A stretch of DNA of 64,000 nucleotides. Source: Bog-756 sp963777665 (GTDB lineage Bacteria > Actinomycetota > Acidimicrobiia > Acidimicrobiales > RAAP-2). The notes under the pieces were generated by a model. That model was not told the DNA's origin. It saw only the letters and a program-made list of their open reading frames with translations, and ran no database searches. Both the position numbers and the translations under genes were made by a program. Shown piece by piece: positions 10,720-20,323 of this stretch (its first letter is position 1; every line of letters begins with the position of its first letter). Where the stretch lies: positions 558,001-622,000 of the forward strand of contig CAVZRJ010000003.1 in the NCBI GenBank assembly GCA_963777665.1, written 5' to 3'.

Positions 10720-11874
10720 ATGGCAGCGGACGCCCCCCGCCGAGGGGAGGGCGCGCCCGAGCCGATCGATCTGAGAGGTTCGCTCGCCGCGCTGCGAGAC
10801 CGGCTCGGCGAGGCCGGGACGTTCCTCGACATCGACCGCCTGGCCGAACGGCGGGTCGAGCTCGAGAAGGCGGCGTCTGAGCCCGGGCTCTGGGACGACG
10901 CCGACCACGCCCGCGCGGTGACCACCGAGCTCGGTCGGGTCACCGAGGACCTCGAGGAGATCAACGGGCTCACGGCCCGGCTCTCCGACGCTGAGACCCT
11001 CCAGGAGCTCATGGAGGAGGAGCATGACGCCTCGTTCCGCTCCGAGGTCGAGGACGCCGTCGCCGATCTGGACCGGCGGCTGGGGACGATCGAGCTGCGC
11101 GCGCTGTTCGCCGGTGACTACGACGACGGCGACGCGGTCGCCGAGATCCACGCCGGTGCCGGCGGGACCGACGCCCAGGACTGGGCCGAGATGATGCTCC
11201 GGATGTACACGCGGTGGGCAGAGCGGCGCGGATTCGACTTCGAGGTGGAGGAGGCCACCCCGGGCCAGGAGGCCGGCCTCCTGTCGGCGACGTTCATCGT
11301 GCGCGGCCGGTACGCTTTCGGTCTGCTCGCCGCCGAGCGCGGGGTCCACCGTCTGGTGCGCATCTCACCGTTCGACGCGCAGCACCGGCGCCAGACCAGT
11401 TTCGCCTCGCTCGACGTCGTCCCCTTCCTCGAGGACGTCTCGGGTGTGGTCGAGATCGACGAGAAGGATCTTCGCATCGACACCTACCGGTCCTCGGGGG
11501 CCGGCGGCCAACACGTGAACAAGACCGACTCTGCGGTGCGTCTGACCCACCTCCCGACCGGGATCGTCGTCTCGTGCCAGAACCAGCGCAGCCAGCACCA
11601 GAACAAGGCCAAGGCGATGCAGGTGCTCGGCGCCAAGCTGGCCGAGCGGCAGCGTGCCGAGCACCAGGCCACCCTGGACCAGCTCTCGGGGGACCGCACC
11701 GACAACGCCTGGGGCAACCAGATCCGCTCCTACGTGCTCGCGCCGTACCAGTTGGTGAAGGACCTGCGCACCAACGAGGAGACCGGAAACGTGGAGGCGG
11801 TGTTGGACGGCGACCTCGACGTGTTCATCGAGGCAGAGCTGCGACGCAACGCCGGACGCCGGAGGAACGGCTGA
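10720..11874 (+). CDS. prfB: peptide chain release factor 2
   Basis: RF2 ends translation at UGA and UAA. The 384-residue protein shows the RF2 tripeptide region in RISPFDAQHRRQTSF and the peptidyl-hydrolysis loop GAGGQHVNKTDSAVR. The domain-1 helices precede these. The frame is continuous: there is no in-frame UGA near codon 26, so the autoregulatory +1 frameshift of many bacterial prfB genes is absent, as is usual in actinobacteria. The ATG starts one base after the secA stop. Confidence 0.95.
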   Translation: MAADAPRRGEGAPEPIDLRGSLAALRDRLGEAGTFLDIDRLAERRVELEKAASEPGLWDDADHARAVTTELGRVTEDLEEINGLTARLSDAETLQELMEEEHDASFRSEVEDAVADLDRRLGTIELRALFAGDYDDGDAVAEIHAGAGGTDAQDWAEMMLRMYTRWAERRGFDFEVEEATPGQEAGLLSATFIVRGRYAFGLLAAERGVHRLVRISPFDAQHRRQTSFASLDVVPFLEDVSGVVEIDEKDLRIDTYRSSGAGGQHVNKTDSAVRLTHLPTGIVVSCQNQRSQHQNKAKAMQVLGAKLAERQRAEHQATLDQLSGDRTDNAWGNQIRSYVLAPYQLVKDLRTNEETGNVEAVLDGDLDVFIEAELRRNAGRRRNG

Positions 11875-11976
11875 GCCGACTGCTCGGACAGGTGCCGCCG
11901 TTGCGCGACCGCTCGTCGCGTCGACCGAGGTCAGGGCACGTTGTCGGGCCTGCGCCATCCTGGCTGGACCCGCGGG

Positions 11977-11982
11977 TAAGAT
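11977..11982 (+). promoter_or_regulatory. -10 hexamer (TAAGAT) upstream of ftsE
   Basis: TAAGAT lies in the 166-base prfB-ftsE gap. It would give a leader of about 50 bases before ATG 12041. Confidence 0.4.
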
Positions 11983-12040
11983 GGTCCGAAGTGCCAGTGC
12001 GCCCGGACACTGTCCCCCCTTCGCTCATGCCTGTTCCCTC

Positions 12041-12828
<788 letters not shown>

Positions 12829-12829
<1 letters not shown>

Positions 12830-13719
12830 TGCCGGTCTCGGCCGGCTACGTCTCGAAGGAGGCCGCCACCAACCTCTGGCGCAACCGGCTGATGACCGCG
12901 GCCGCCATCCTGACCGTGGCGGTCTCCCTGGCCCTGGTGGGCTCCGCCCTGGTCCTCAAGCAGGGGGCCTCCAAGGCCACCGAGCTCTGGCAGAACGGCG
13001 TCCAGACCATCGTCTGGGTGGGTCCGACCGCCGGACCCACGCTCACCAACTCCATCCACACCGAGCTCGTCCAGTCGCCGTACGTGAAGACGTGCCTCTA
13101 CCGCGACCAGGCCTACGACTACAACGAGGCCAAGTCGCTGCTCCCGGCGGACGAGGCCGCAGCGACCCAGGAGAACCAGTACCCCTCGTCCTTCCGGTGC
13201 GTGCTCAACAACCCGTCCGAGGCCACCGCCGTCTACCAGGCCTTCAACGGCAAACCGGGGGTCTACGGCGTCAAGTACCCGGGCCAGCAGATCAAGACGA
13301 TGCAGAGCGTCATCCACATCCTCCAGTGGGTGTTCCTGACCGTGGCAGTGGTCCTGCTCCTTTCCGCATCGGTGCTCATCCTCAACACCATCCGGATGGC
13401 CATCTTCGCCCGACGACGGGAGGTCTCGGTCATGAAGCTGGTCGGGGCCACCAACTGGTTCATCCGCCTGCCGTTCATGGCGGAGGGGATGATCCAGGGG
13501 TTGCTCGGAGCCGGGGTCGCCGTGCTGGTCGTGCTCGCGCTCTACTGGGGCGTCGGCCTCGACCGGGCCAACACCGCGGCCAACCAGGGCAGCATCCTCG
13601 CCCAGATGTCGTTGAGCGGCTGGGAGGTGTTCGGCACCTGTGTGCTGGTGTCGGTGGTCGGCGTGGGGGTGGGGGTCGTCGGGTCGGCCTTCGCGGTGCG
13701 GCGCTTCCTCGACGTCTGA
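12829..13719 (+). CDS. ftsX: cell division permease FtsX
   Basis: This 296-residue membrane protein has four helices: one at about residues 22-45, then an extracellular loop of about 115 residues holding two cysteines (KTCLYRDQ and FRCVLN), and three near the C-terminus. It partners FtsE, and the loop normally binds a peptidoglycan hydrolase or its regulator. The segment with FARRREVSVMKLVGATNWFIRLPF is the conserved coupling region of FtsX proteins. It starts at ATG 12829, overlapping ftsE by one base. smpB, often next in this cluster, is not here. Confidence 0.93.
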
Positions 13720-13747
13720 CCTGTTCGCCGACCGGTGCGTCGCCCGA

Positions 13748-15052
13748 CTACGCCGCGTCGCGGGCGAGGTCGCCGTTGGCGCACGAGTCCGTCCCGGTCG
13801 TGCCGTCGATCCGGTCGACGATCCACTGGATGAGCGTGTTGGCGCCCGCGCCCAGCACCGCATCGTGGTCGGAGCCGCGCTCGGGCACGTAGTCGACGGT
13901 GTCGTACTGGTTCCGGCAGAGCCGCTGGCGGACGAGCTCGGTGGTCGCGGCATAGGGGACAAGCGTGTCCCTGGTGCCCTGGAGGATCAGGATGGGGGCC
14001 GAGGTCGGCGCAGATCCGGGCTCGTTGGCGGCGTCTGCCGCCTGGACCGCGGGGATGTTCTGCCACCCGTCACGCAGCGTCCGCCCGGGCGGACGGGTGT
14101 CGAAGGTCTGGGACACCGCACCGTTGCACGCCGACGCGATGACCGGCGAGGCCGCCGCCCCGGCCGGAGTCAGCACCGTGCCGAGCCCGAAGGTGCCGTA
14201 GAAGTGCGACCAGGCGTAGAGGGCCATGACCACGAATGAGGTCTGGCCCCCCGCCGTCGACCGGGCCGGGGGTGGAGCCAGCTCGACGAGGGAGGCGACC
14301 GGCGCCACCGCCGCCACCCCGGCCAGGAACAGCTCGGGTGCGTAGCTCTGGGCCACCTCGCCCGTGAAGAGCGCGGCCTGCCCGCCCTGCGAGTAGCCCG
14401 CAGCGATGACCGTGTTGCCGGCCGAGGCGCCGGCGAGCGCCCGTGCCGCCCGGGCCGCGTCGAGGACGCCCTGTGCCTCGCTGAGGCCGACCAGGTAGGG
14501 GTGGAGGCCCGGCCCGCCCTGCCCTTCGTAGTCGGTGGCGGCCACGATGATCCGGTCCCGGAGCAGGGCCCGCAGGTCGGGCAGGGAGGCTGTTCCCTCG
14601 AGGGAGGGCGCGCACCCCGCGGCCACCCCGGTCGTCCCGTGCGCCCAGCTCACGATCGGGAAGCCGCCCGTCGGGGGAGTGCCCCCGGGGATCACCACCA
14701 TGCCCGATTCGGCGATGTCCGCCCCGCCGATCGACGTCGAATGGAAGAGGACGCGGTAGGCGCGGGTGCCGGCGGGGAGGCCGCTGCCGGTCGGCAGTGG
14801 CTGGCTGTGGATGATCGTGCCGGCAGGAGCCGCCGCGAGGGGTCGGGGTGCCCGGTAGAAGGCGGCGAGGGAGCCGGTCACGGGGGCGCTCTGTTGGGCT
14901 CCGGCCGGGGAGTCGCCGATGCCGGGGGACGTCCCCTGCCCCGCTGCCGACGCGGCCGATCCGCAGGCGGCCAGCGACGCGAGGAGCAGCGCGGCCCAGA
15001 TGTTCCTCCTGTTCCGGTGCTGCCCCCCGGTGCCCCCGTGGCTGGTCGCCAT
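13748..15052 (-). CDS. secreted lipoprotein lipase (LIP family, alpha/beta hydrolase)
   Basis: This 434-residue protein has a basic N-terminus, a hydrophobic stretch ending in SLAACG that is a good lipobox, then a mature alpha/beta hydrolase. The nucleophile elbow is GYSQGGQA, with an aspartate in QGTRDTLVPYA and a histidine in SDHDAVLG near the C-terminus. Length and motifs match the secretory lipase family (PF03583) seen in actinobacteria and fungi. It probably hydrolyses esters or lipids outside the cell. A -10-like TACGGT on this strand (15061-15066) ends eight bases before the ATG. Confidence 0.82.
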   Translation of the reverse strand: MATSHGGTGGQHRNRRNIWAALLLASLAACGSAASAAGQGTSPGIGDSPAGAQQSAPVTGSLAAFYRAPRPLAAAPAGTIIHSQPLPTGSGLPAGTRAYRVLFHSTSIGGADIAESGMVVIPGGTPPTGGFPIVSWAHGTTGVAAGCAPSLEGTASLPDLRALLRDRIIVAATDYEGQGGPGLHPYLVGLSEAQGVLDAARAARALAGASAGNTVIAAGYSQGGQAALFTGEVAQSYAPELFLAGVAAVAPVASLVELAPPPARSTAGGQTSFVVMALYAWSHFYGTFGLGTVLTPAGAAASPVIASACNGAVSQTFDTRPPGRTLRDGWQNIPAVQAADAANEPGSAPTSAPILILQGTRDTLVPYAATTELVRQRLCRNQYDTVDYVPERGSDHDAVLGAGANTLIQWIVDRIDGTTGTDSCANGDLARDAA

Positions 15053-15060
15053 GGCCGATC

Positions 15061-15066
15061 ACCGTA
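15061..15066 (-). promoter_or_regulatory. -10 hexamer (TACGGT) for the lipase gene
   Basis: Read on the minus strand, TACGGT ends eight bases before the lipase ATG at 15052, indicating a leaderless transcript. Confidence 0.45.
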
Positions 15067-15138
15067 GTCAGGTGTACCAGATGCCGCCCAGTCACGGCTC
15101 GCGGCCCTCGCTACGGCGGGATGCAGGTCGCCGTCCCC

Positions 15139-15144
15139 TACGCT
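15139..15144 (+). promoter_or_regulatory. -10 hexamer (TACGCT) for the serine hydrolase gene
   Basis: TACGCT ends nine bases before ATG 15154 and decides that start over the upstream in-frame ATG at 15121. Confidence 0.45.
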
Positions 15145-15153
15145 GGCAGGGAG

Positions 15154-16023
15154 ATGGAGTCGCTGCAGTTGGTGGCCGCTTGGCCGGTGGGCAGGGCTGC
15201 GGTGGGGGTGGTCCCCTTCACCGCCGGACCGGACGGCCCGGGGGCCGTGCCCGGTCCGGTCGAGACCGTGGGCGACGAGCGGTGGAGCTTCCCCTGGGCG
15301 TCGGTGACCAAGCCGGCTACGGCCCTCGCCGCCCTGGTGGCGGTCGAGGAGGGCACTCTCGCACTCGACGAGCCGGCAGGCCCGACCGGGTCCACGGTGC
15401 GGCACCTGCTCGCCCACGCCTCCGGCCTCGGTCCGGAGCCGGGTCCTCCGGTCGCAGCGCCCGGCGCCCGCCGGGTCTATTCGAACGCCGGGTTCGAAGT
15501 ACTGGCCGACCTCATCGCAGCCCGCTCGGGGATGCCCTTTGCCGAGTACCTGACCCTCGGGGTGCTCGCGCCGCTGGGGATGGGCGACACGGCGCTGGCC
15601 GCGCGCACCCCGGTGGGCGGGGCCGCCGCCGGGCTCTCCGGTCCGCTCGTCGACCTCCTCGCACTCGGACGCGAGTGGGCGGCTCCCACCCTCGTCAGCT
15701 CGCAGACCTGGCGTGCGGCCACCTCGGTCCAGTTCCCTGCGCTGTCGGGCATCCTCCCCGGGTTCGGACCCTATGACCCGTGCGAGTGGGGCCTCGGCGT
15801 CGAGGTGCGCGGGGCCAAGCAGCCGCACTGGACCGGGCACACCAACGGGGAGCGCACCTTCGGTCACTTCGGACGCTCCGGGTCGTTCCTGTGGGTCGAC
15901 CCGGAGGCGGGTCTCGTCTGCGCCGGACTCGCCGACCGCCCCTTCGGCGTGTGGGCCGCGAACGCGTGGCCGGTCCTCGCCGACGCCCTGCTGGCGGAGC
16001 ACCTCCGGCGAGTTGCGGTCTAG
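15154..16023 (+). CDS. beta-lactamase-family serine hydrolase (class C / esterase type)
   Basis: The product is about 289 residues, shorter than AmpC-type enzymes. Seen: SxxK as SVTK near residue 50, a YSN motif in YSNAGFEV near 110, and a HFGRSGSF segment near 235 corresponding to the third active-site motif. No signal peptide is visible, so it is probably a cytoplasmic esterase or peptidase-like enzyme rather than a secreted beta-lactamase. Its TAG stop forms the first bases of the -10 hexamer of the next gene. Confidence 0.75.
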   Translation: MESLQLVAAWPVGRAAVGVVPFTAGPDGPGAVPGPVETVGDERWSFPWASVTKPATALAALVAVEEGTLALDEPAGPTGSTVRHLLAHASGLGPEPGPPVAAPGARRVYSNAGFEVLADLIAARSGMPFAEYLTLGVLAPLGMGDTALAARTPVGGAAAGLSGPLVDLLALGREWAAPTLVSSQTWRAATSVQFPALSGILPGFGPYDPCEWGLGVEVRGAKQPHWTGHTNGERTFGHFGRSGSFLWVDPEAGLVCAGLADRPFGVWAANAWPVLADALLAEHLRRVAV

Positions 16024-16026
16024 GCT
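16021..16026 (+). promoter_or_regulatory. -10 hexamer (TAGGCT) for the nucleotidyltransferase
   Basis: TAGGCT begins on the stop codon of the previous gene and ends seven bases before ATG 16034. Confidence 0.45.
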
Positions 16027-16033
16027 GCGCGCC

Positions 16034-16777
16034 ATGAAGGGCGTCATCCTCGCCGGCGGGACCGGCTCGCGACTCCACCCGCTCACCAGGATCACCAACA
16101 AGCACCTGCTGCCGATCTACGACCGGCCGATGATCAACTGGGGCATCGAGGCACTGGTCAACGCAGGGATCACCGAGATCATGCTGGTCACCGGTGGTAC
16201 CCACGCCGGTGAGTTCCTCCGCCTGCTCGGGAACGGGCACGAGTTCGGCATCGACCGGCTGAGCTACGGCTACCAGGATCGTCCCGGCGGCATCGCAGAG
16301 GCCCTCGGCCTGGCGACCCGTTTCGTCGACGGTGATCCGGTGCTGGTGATGCTCGCCGACAACATCGTGGAGGGATCGATCCGGCCGATGGTCGAGGCCT
16401 TCCGTACGGATCCGTCCGGAGCGCGCATCCTGCTCACACCCGTCGAGGAGGACGAGCACCTGCGCCACCTGGGCGTCCCCACATTCGACGGGGACAAGCG
16501 GGTGATCGGGATCACCGAGAAACCCGAGCAACCCGCCTCCAAGTTCGGGGTGACCGGCATCTACTGCTACGACGCCGACGTCTTCGACGTGATTCCGACC
16601 CTGGTCCCCTCCGGGCGTGGCGAGCTCGAGATCACCGACGTCAACAACCACTACATCGGCCTCGGCTCGATGGCCTACGACGTGCTCGAGGGGTTCTGGG
16701 GCGACGCCGGCGAGTCGATCGACGCCTATTACACGGTGAACGACTTCGTCCGGACCCACGGGGCCAACAAGGGCTGA
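16034..16777 (+). CDS. sugar-1-phosphate nucleotidyltransferase (RmlA-like)
   Basis: This 247-residue nucleotidyltransferase opens with GVILAGGTGSRLHPLT, the nucleotide-binding loop, followed by NKHLLPIYDRPMI. A metal-binding aspartate lies in MLADNI, and the EKPEQPASKFGVTGIYCYD segment carries the conserved lysine and glycine. It resembles glucose-1-phosphate thymidylyltransferase but lacks about 40 C-terminal residues of classical RmlA, so it belongs to the shorter class. It would make dTDP- or UDP-sugars for envelope polymers. No other dTDP-rhamnose genes are in the window. Confidence 0.82.
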   Translation: MKGVILAGGTGSRLHPLTRITNKHLLPIYDRPMINWGIEALVNAGITEIMLVTGGTHAGEFLRLLGNGHEFGIDRLSYGYQDRPGGIAEALGLATRFVDGDPVLVMLADNIVEGSIRPMVEAFRTDPSGARILLTPVEEDEHLRHLGVPTFDGDKRVIGITEKPEQPASKFGVTGIYCYDADVFDVIPTLVPSGRGELEITDVNNHYIGLGSMAYDVLEGFWGDAGESIDAYYTVNDFVRTHGANKG

Positions 16778-16808
16778 CCGGCGGATCGGCCGGGCAGGTG
16801 CTCCGGAA

Positions 16809-18465
16809 CTACGAGAGGGCGACGCCCGCCCACTCTGCGGTCTCGGCGCGGTGGCGCGCGTAGTCGACCTTGCCGGACGGCGACCGCCCGATGGTCGCGA
16901 CGAAGCGGACCTGGCGAGGGGCCTTGAAGCTGGCGAGCCGGCCCTTCACGTGCTCGATGACCGTCTCGGGGGCGACCGACCCCTCCGGGATCCCGTCCGC
17001 GAGCTGCACGACCGCCACGATCTCTTCGCCGAAGCGTTCGCTCGGCATCCCCACCACGACCGCGTCCAGCACGCCCTCGAGTGTCTTGACCACCTCCTCG
17101 ACCTCCTCCGGGTAGACCTTCTCGCCCCCGGTGTTGATGCACACCGATCCCCGGCCGAGCAGGTGGATGGAGCCGTCACCCCGGACCTCGGCGTAGTCGC
17201 CGGGCACCGAGTAGCGCGACCCTCCGATACACGCGGAAGGTGGCGGCCGATTTGACCTCGTCCTTGTAGTAGCCGACCGGGATGCGCCCGCCCAGTGCCA
17301 GGACCCCGGTCCGCCCCGAGCCCGGTTCGACGTCCCGTCCCTCGGCGTCGATGACCCGTACGTCTTCGCCGAGGGTGAACCGGGCCGTCTCGGCCGCCGC
17401 CCCCGCGGAAGAGACCGACGAGCCCATCCCGAGCGCCTCCGAGGAGGAGAAGGCGTCGACCAGCAGCATCCCGGCATGGTGGGCGAGCAGCCCACGCTTG
17501 GTCTGCTCGCTCCACATGACGCCCGAGGAGACGATGCCGACCAGGCTCGAGAGGTCCCAGCGTCCGGGGTGGGCGTCCAGCATGGCGAGGATCGGCTTGG
17601 CGAACGCGTCACCCACGATGATGAGGCCGTTGACCCGTTCGCGCTCGACCGCGTCGAGGAGCTCGACCGGATCGAGCTGGCGGGAGGGGAGGATCACCAC
17701 CCGCCCCCCCTCGCTCATGCACTCCATCGCGGTGAACCCACCGGTGCCGTGCATGAAGGGGCAGGCCGGCAACAGGGACATGCCCGGTCCATGGGCGGCC
17801 AGCTCGGCGCGCACTGCGGCGATGCCCCCGTCGGCCGGATAATGGCGGAACCCGCCGCCGTTGAGCCGCGCGAACAGGTCGTCCTGGCGCCACATGACCC
17901 CCTTGGGCATGCCGGTGGTACCACCGGTGTAGAGGATGTGGAGGTCGTCGGGGCTGCGCCCCCACGGGCCGCGCACCGACCGGTGACCGTCGCCCGCCGT
18001 CGCGGTTCCGGTCGTCTCGGCCGCTTCTTCGTAGGGCACGGCCCACACCGGGCAGGTGGCCGTTCCGTCATCGACCCAGAGCCAGCTGCGCACACCGGGG
18101 AGGCGGGAGCGGATCCGTTCGATCCGGTCGACGAACGTCCCGTGGAAGACGACCGCGACGGTGTCGGCGTTCTCCCAGAGGTAGAGGAGCTCGTCGTCCG
18201 CGTACCGGTAGTTCGTGTTGATCGGGACCAGCCCGGCCTTGTAGCAGGCGAAGGCCGTCTCGAGGTACTCGGGGCCGTTGTAGAGGTAGAGGGCCACCTT
18301 GTCCTGGTGGGAGACGCCGGCCCCGAGCAGCCAGCGAGCCACACCGTCCGCTCGCTGGTCGAATGCGCCCCAAGTGCGGAGGAGAGGGCCGTGGACGATG
18401 GCGGGCGCGGCCGGCTGCACGTCGGCCACCGTCTCCCAGACGTCGGCGTAGTTCCAGCTGGTCAC
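16809..18465 (-). CDS. acyl-CoA synthetase (AMP-dependent), frame disrupted near base 17225
   Basis: This is a FadD-like acyl-CoA ligase of about 550 residues. The N-terminal three quarters read from GTG 18465 and include the P-loop LYTGGTTGMPKGV and the adenylation motifs. Near 17225 coding moves to another frame, with SRYSVPGDYAEVRGDGSIHL, then GEKVYPEEVEEVV and, near the end, PSGKVDYARH with the catalytic lysine. The joined protein has every expected motif. GTG 18465 is preferred to an upstream start because AGGAG lies eight bases before it. The frame change is most likely a reading error. It lies divergent from an acyl-CoA dehydrogenase that could use its product. Confidence 0.85.
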
Positions 18466-18553
18466 CGCGGCTCCTGTCCCCCCTGCCCTTTCGGGCCGTC
18501 TCGGCACGGCCCGTTCCCGGCCCCTCGTCCCGGCCGGAACGACCGCTGCAGCC

Positions 18554-18559
18554 TACGCT
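18554..18559 (+). promoter_or_regulatory. -10 hexamer (TACGCT) for the acyl-CoA dehydrogenase
   Basis: TACGCT ends seven bases before GTG 18567, indicating leaderless transcription and deciding the start. Confidence 0.45.
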
Positions 18560-18566
18560 GGCCGGC

Positions 18567-19706
18567 GTGGACTTCGCGCTCCCCGTCGACGACGACCCGC
18601 GCCGGGCCGAGGTGCGTACCTGGCTCGAGCGACACCCCGCCCCGACCGGTGGCGAGCTCGCCGGGCGGGGACTGGTCGCCCCCCACTGGCCGGTCCCCTA
18701 CGGGCTCGGGGCCGACCCGACCCTCCAGCTCGTGGTCGACGACGAGCTGCGGCGGGCCGGTGTCCGCCGCCCCGACAACGCCATCGGCATCGGTTGGGCC
18801 GGACCGACCATCCTGCATGCCGGGACCGAGGACCAAAGGGAGCGCTTCCTGCCGCCGATCCTCTCCGGCGAGGAGATCTGGTGCCAGCTGTTCAGTGAGC
18901 CCGGGGCCGGGTCCGACCTGGCGTCGCTGACCACCCGGGCAGACCTCGACGGTGACGAGTGGGTCGTCCGGGGGTCCAAGGTGTGGACCTCGTACGCGCA
19001 CACCGCGGCCTACGGCATCCTGCTCGCCCGCACCGAACCTGACGCCCCTGTCCACCAGGGCATCTCGTACTTCCTGTGCCCGATGGACGCACCGGGGGTG
19101 ACCGTGCGCCCGTTGGTCGACATGACCGGTACCCACACCTTCAACGAGGTGTTCCTGGACGAGGTGCGCCTGCCCGCCGACCATCTGGTCGGTCGGCGCG
19201 GCCAGGGCTGGTCGTTGGCCAAGGTGACCCTGGCCAACGAGCGGGTCTCGCTGTCGGGAGCGGGGTCCATCTGGGGGATGGGCCCGACCGCCGAGGACCT
19301 CATCGCGGCGGTCCGCCGGACCGGCGGTGCCGCCGACCCGCTGCTCCGCCAGCGCCTCGCCCGGGTCTGGGGAGAGGGGGAGATCCTGCGCCTGCTGCGC
19401 CTGCGCACCGTCTCGGCCGCGGTGGCGGGTGAGACACCCGGACCGGAAGCGTCCGTGCGCAAGGCGCTCGCCGACGAGCACGGCCAGCACGTGATGGCGG
19501 TCGCCCGCGACCTGGCCGGCGCCTCCGGCATGCTGGCGGGGAGCGGACCGTTCGCGGCGGGTGACCCGGCCGGGTGGCCCGACGCCATCTGGAGCTTCGG
19601 CTATCTGTTCTCGCCGGCCCTCACCATCGGGGGCGGCACCGCCGAGGTGCAGCGCAACATCATCGCCGAGCGAACGCTCGGGCTTCCGCACGAGTCGTCG
19701 GGCTGA
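18567..19706 (+). CDS. acyl-CoA dehydrogenase
   Basis: This is a 379-residue flavoprotein of the acyl-CoA dehydrogenase superfamily. Seen: the N-terminal helical part, a middle beta domain with QLFSEPGAGSDLASL (FAD/substrate contact) and VRGSKVWTSYAHTA, and a C-terminal helical domain ending in GGGTAEVQRNIIAERTLGLP, the usual terminal signature. It removes two hydrogens from an acyl-CoA and passes electrons to ETF. The chain length cannot be predicted. It is transcribed away from the acyl-CoA synthetase gene. Confidence 0.88.
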   Translation: MDFALPVDDDPRRAEVRTWLERHPAPTGGELAGRGLVAPHWPVPYGLGADPTLQLVVDDELRRAGVRRPDNAIGIGWAGPTILHAGTEDQRERFLPPILSGEEIWCQLFSEPGAGSDLASLTTRADLDGDEWVVRGSKVWTSYAHTAAYGILLARTEPDAPVHQGISYFLCPMDAPGVTVRPLVDMTGTHTFNEVFLDEVRLPADHLVGRRGQGWSLAKVTLANERVSLSGAGSIWGMGPTAEDLIAAVRRTGGAADPLLRQRLARVWGEGEILRLLRLRTVSAAVAGETPGPEASVRKALADEHGQHVMAVARDLAGASGMLAGSGPFAAGDPAGWPDAIWSFGYLFSPALTIGGGTAEVQRNIIAERTLGLPHESSG

Positions 19707-19733
19707 GCGACGCGCTCGACCGGGGAGCCGGGG

Positions 19734-20210
19734 TCAGCGGACGAGCGGGCCGGCGTCCTCGTACCCCTGGCGCACCCCCTGGCCGGCGAGGGCGGCCAGC
19801 CGTCCTGGTTCGTAGAGCATCCAGTAGGCGTTGCGGGCGTGCCTGCGGGACCGGTTCACACAGACCACGGCCAGCGCGGCCGGATCCTCCTCCTCGCTCT
19901 CGTGCACGAAGACCTCGAGGATGTGGGTGGACGTCATGAGCTGGGCCAGCATGATCCCCTGGGACGCCTCGTGGGCGCAGACCTGGTCGATGGCGGCCCG
20001 GCCGGGCATCCCGAGCGCGACCACGATGCGACACTCCTCGCCTTCGATGATGCGCTTGCAGGCCACGCCGAGGTCCTTGAACCCGGGCACGGTGCGGTGG
20101 ACCACCTCGAAGGTCGTGCCGTATCCCGGGCAGGTCTCGAGCTCGGCGACGGCCTCGGCACCCATGTCGAAGCGGGCGAACATGGTGTCGACGACCCCGA
20201 TCCGGTCCAT
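19734..20210 (-). CDS. ribC: archaeal-type riboflavin synthase
   Basis: This 158-residue protein closely follows the archaeal riboflavin synthase, the pentameric lumazine-synthase-like family unrelated to bacterial RibE. Landmarks seen: opening IGVVDTMFARFDMGAEAV, then KTVPGIKD-like TVPGFKDLGVACKRI, VALGMPGRAAIDQVCAHEAS, LMTSTHILEVFVHE, and a C-terminus RQGYEDAGPLVR. These match the archaeal family nearly block for block. It converts two 6,7-dimethyl-8-ribityllumazine molecules to riboflavin. Its ATG is six bases after a -10 hexamer. Finding this form in a bacterium is unusual; no other riboflavin gene is nearby. Confidence 0.85.
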   Translation of the reverse strand: MDRIGVVDTMFARFDMGAEAVAELETCPGYGTTFEVVHRTVPGFKDLGVACKRIIEGEECRIVVALGMPGRAAIDQVCAHEASQGIMLAQLMTSTHILEVFVHESEEEDPAALAVVCVNRSRRHARNAYWMLYEPGRLAALAGQGVRQGYEDAGPLVR

Positions 20211-20216
20211 GCCCGC

Positions 20217-20222
20217 ATCCTA
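20217..20222 (-). promoter_or_regulatory. -10 hexamer (TAGGAT) for riboflavin synthase
   Basis: On the minus strand TAGGAT ends six bases before the ATG at 20210, the leaderless geometry seen elsewhere. Confidence 0.5.
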
Positions 20223-20323
20223 CCGGGGACCCCTGCACGCACCCACCGGTCGCCTGCGCATGCCGGTTCGAGGCGGTCCGGCCGGGTCGACCGTCCGCGC
20301 GCTGGTCGGCAAGACTCGCGGCG

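Noticed and set aside
10720..10900. Programmed +1 frameshift in prfB
   Set aside because: The frame is continuous with no in-frame UGA near codon 26, so that autoregulation is absent.
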